DNA from: Chitinophagales bacterium
GTDB lineage: Bacteria > Bacteroidota > Bacteroidia > Chitinophagales > Chitinophagaceae
DNA length: 64,000 bases
Reading direction: 5' to 3'
NCBI GenBank assembly: GCA_017303455.1
Contig: JAFLBM010000011.1
Coordinates: forward strand, 62,001 to 126,000
In this document: positions 62,624-64,000 of the stretch, piece after piece
Layout: every line of letters starts with the position of its first letter
Position numbering within the stretch: position 1 is the first letter of the stretch
Made by a program: the position numbers and the translations under genes
Notes under the pieces: generated by a model
What the model saw: the letters and a program-made list of their open reading frames with translations, nothing else
Told to the model about the DNA's origin: nothing
Database searches by the model: none

Positions 62624-62993
62624 TAGCTCTTAATTCGCTTATTGTAAATTGGATTCTTTCAACTACTGATTCTATGCTGTTTTTGACTTCATTGTTACTA
62701 AACCTGATCACTTTTATCCCAAAAGAAGAGATATCCTCTTCCCGGATAATATCATGCTCCATCACTTCCTTTAAATTATGTATAGAACCATGAACTTCAA
62801 TTACCAACTTTAGTTCGTGGCAATAAAAATCTGCTATATACATCCAGATCGGGTGCTGCCGTTTAAATCTGACACCCAGCTGATTTCTTTTTAAATGCAA
62901 CCATAATAATTTTTCATCCTCTGTTGGGTTCTTCCTTAATTCCTCCGCTCTTTCAAAAATTGGCTTTATGGCTCCATAAAACATATCTCCCAT
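62595..62993 (-). CDS. DUF559 endonuclease-like protein inside the trp operon
   Basis: Start taken at the ATG at 62993 (another at 62984); the frame is open to a TTG at 63041. About 132 residues. DUF559 landmarks: AEELRKNPTEDEKLLWLHLK, NQLGVRFKRQHPI, YIADFYCHELKLVIEVHGSIHN and IIREEDISSFGIKVIRFSN. The family has the PD-(D/E)xK nuclease core seen in Vsr-like repair enzymes, with D and E in IADFYC and IEVHG; here the usual aspartate of IEVDG is histidine. It lies between trpB and trpA, is flanked by 35-nt inverted palindromic repeats, and overlaps the trpA start. Likely a mobile or addictive passenger, not a tryptophan gene. Confidence 0.88.
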   Translation of the reverse strand: MGDMFYGAIKPIFERAEELRKNPTEDEKLLWLHLKRNQLGVRFKRQHPIWMYIADFYCHELKLVIEVHGSIHNLKEVMEHDIIREEDISSFGIKVIRFSNNEVKNSIESVVERIQFTISELRANGTNTEKQD

Positions 62994-63039
62994 ATCATGA
63001 ACTTTTGAGGCTATAAGAAGCTTCAACAATCGGAGTCCC

Positions 63040-63074
63040 AAGTCTCCCCTTGAGGGGAGATTTAGAGGGGCAAA
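63040..63074 (+). repeat. 35-nt palindromic repeat at the trpB 3' end (copy 2, inverted)
   Basis: AAGTCTCCCCTTGAGGGGAG and the following TTTAGAGGGGC form the inverted partner of the repeat at 62548 (34 of 35 bases match). Its internal arms TCTCCCC and GGGGAGA are perfect with loop TTGA. The trpB TAA stop lies within it. Confidence 0.88.
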
Positions 63075-64000
63075 TTTTTCATGTAGGTATCCAAATCCTT
63101 ATCCCCTCTTCCGCTCAAACAGATCACTATCACATCGGTCTTTTTAAAATTGATCATCTTCAGTGCATGCAAAGCATGTGCAGATTCCAGTGCCGGGATG
63201 ATCCCTTCTGTTTTACTCAGTTCAAAAGCCGCATTCAATGCTTTGGTATCGGTGGCACTCATAAAAATAGCCCGGCCCGTTTGAAACAGGTTCGCATGCA
63301 AGGGACCGATGCCGGGATAATCTAACCCCGCAGAGATACTATGCGGTTCCACTACTTGTCCATCTGCGGTTTGCATCAGCAGGCTTTTACTGCCATGCAA
63401 AATGCCTGGCTTACCGAGTTGCGTGGTGGCCGCACTCATACCACTGTTCACACCGTGACCTGCTGCTTCCACAGCTACTAATTTCACTGAGGGTTCATCT
63501 AAGAAATGATAGAATGCACCGGCTGCATTACTGCCCCCACCCACACAGGCGATCACATAGTTGGGTAATTCATTCCCTGTTTTTTCCAGCAATTGTTTGC
63601 GCATCTCTTCACTGATCACACTTTGAAACCTGGCCACCATATCCGGGTAAGGATGCGGCCCCACTACACTGCCAATAATATAATGCGTATCATCCGGGTG
63701 ATTGATCCAGTCACGGATAGCTTCATTCGTCGCATCTTTCAGGGTCTTACTACCGCTGGTGGCCGGTATCACCGTAGCGCCGAGCATTTTCATTCTCGCC
63801 ACATTCGGCGCCTGCCGTTCAATATCTTTTTCACCCATATACACGATGCACTCCACTCCTTTCAACGCACACACCGTAGCAGTTGCAACGCCGTGCTGAC
63901 CGGCTCCTGTTTCTGCAATGATCCGTTTCTTCCCAAGCCGTTGTGCCAGTAATATCTGTCCGACGGTGTTATTGATCTTATGAGCACCGGTATGACAAAG
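63062..64000 (-). CDS. trpB: Tryptophan synthase beta subunit (partial)
   Basis: Runs off the right edge; 312 residues of about 395 are visible. The frame continues upstream of the ATG-like position at 63874 through [21 protein letters not shown] and [18 protein letters not shown], so it is not a start. The PLP lysine is in HTGAHKINN, and the phosphate-binding GGGSNAAG loop ([12 protein letters not shown]) is present. It makes tryptophan from indole and serine with TrpA. The C-terminus, MKNLPL-stop, is encoded by the palindromic repeat at 63040. Confidence 0.95.
   Translation of the reverse strand, partial: LCHTGAHKINNTVGQILLAQRLGKKRIIAETGAGQHGVATATVCALKGVECIVYMGEKDIERQAPNVARMKMLGATVIPATSGSKTLKDATNEAIRDWINHPDDTHYIIGSVVGPHPYPDMVARFQSVISEEMRKQLLEKTGNELPNYVIACVGGGSNAAGAFYHFLDEPSVKLVAVEAAGHGVNSGMSAATTQLGKPGILHGSKSLLMQTADGQVVEPHSISAGLDYPGIGPLHANLFQTGRAIFMSATDTKALNAAFELSKTEGIIPALESAHALHALKMINFKKTDVIVICLSGRGDKDLDTYMKNLPL

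Noticed and set aside
63874..63874. Start of trpB at 63874
   Set aside because: The frame continues upstream through conserved TrpB sequence including the PLP lysine to the window edge.

Overview
The window looks like chromosomal DNA of a Bacteroidota bacterium, most likely of the Chitinophagaceae or a close relative. The evidence is a type IX secretion sorting tail, TonB-dependent receptors with carboxypeptidase-like plugs, DUF4369-TlpA proteins, DUF2911, DUF4396, LytS/LytTR signalling with a beta-propeller sensor, almost no Shine-Dalgarno sites, and -7 boxes of the TAnnTTTG type, several with a TTTG box 19 nt upstream. I see no tRNA, rRNA, CRISPR array, insertion sequence or replication origin. 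All calls rest on reading the sequence; no database search was run.

Layout. 1-5.3 kb: three surface or tail-fibre-like proteins built of short repeats, two ending in an S74 self-cleaving chaperone domain. 5.4-9.7 kb: a propeller sensor kinase and its LytTR regulator. 9.8-17.2 kb: a D-2-hydroxyacid dehydrogenase with Fe-S domain, a lipoprotein peptidase, an amidase and an amidohydrolase. 17.3-19.9 kb: glutamine amidotransferase, ATP-grasp-like protein and cupin. 19.9-22.3 kb: a more AT-rich block with a frameshifted lipoprotein, an M23 peptidase and a TlpA protein. 22.7-24.9 kb: tex.

25.1-43.0 kb is a long minus-strand metal (probably copper) handling island: RND adaptor, an RND pump fused to its TolC-like outer-membrane partner, two TonB receptors (one carrying its own HMA domain), five proteins with HMA or HMA-like metal-binding modules (one an AraC regulator, one with a metallothionein-like tail), two HYC/CC small proteins, a DUF4396 protein, two outer-membrane barrels and a TlpA thioredoxin. 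Two promoter regions look regulated: a TTGTCTAAA dyad on the TonB receptor promoter, and a 21-bp-period direct repeat where the missing -33 box of the HMA-MauE gene should be, next to the AraC-HMA gene.

43-64 kb is mixed: a porin, a secreted endonuclease I with T9SS tail, sucC, an isolated two-gene unit (ComEC-like metallo-beta-lactamase plus a two-TM protein), a PHP phosphodiesterase with the decayed tail of a lost tandem copy beside it, small membrane proteins, a toxin-antitoxin remnant, two acetyltransferases, a DUF2911 protein, a TlpA protein, and trpB-DUF559-trpA.

A theme runs through the whole window. Short palindromic repeats of several families sit between genes and enter coding sequence: one is inserted in frame in trpA, its inverted copy supplies the trpB stop codon, and another supplies the stop of the ATP-grasp-like gene. 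The best candidates for undescribed biology are the palindrome-flanked DUF559 gene inside the trp operon, the ~50-bp-period palindrome array at 22.5 kb, the metal island with its unusual HMA fusions, and the two-gene MBL/2TM unit.
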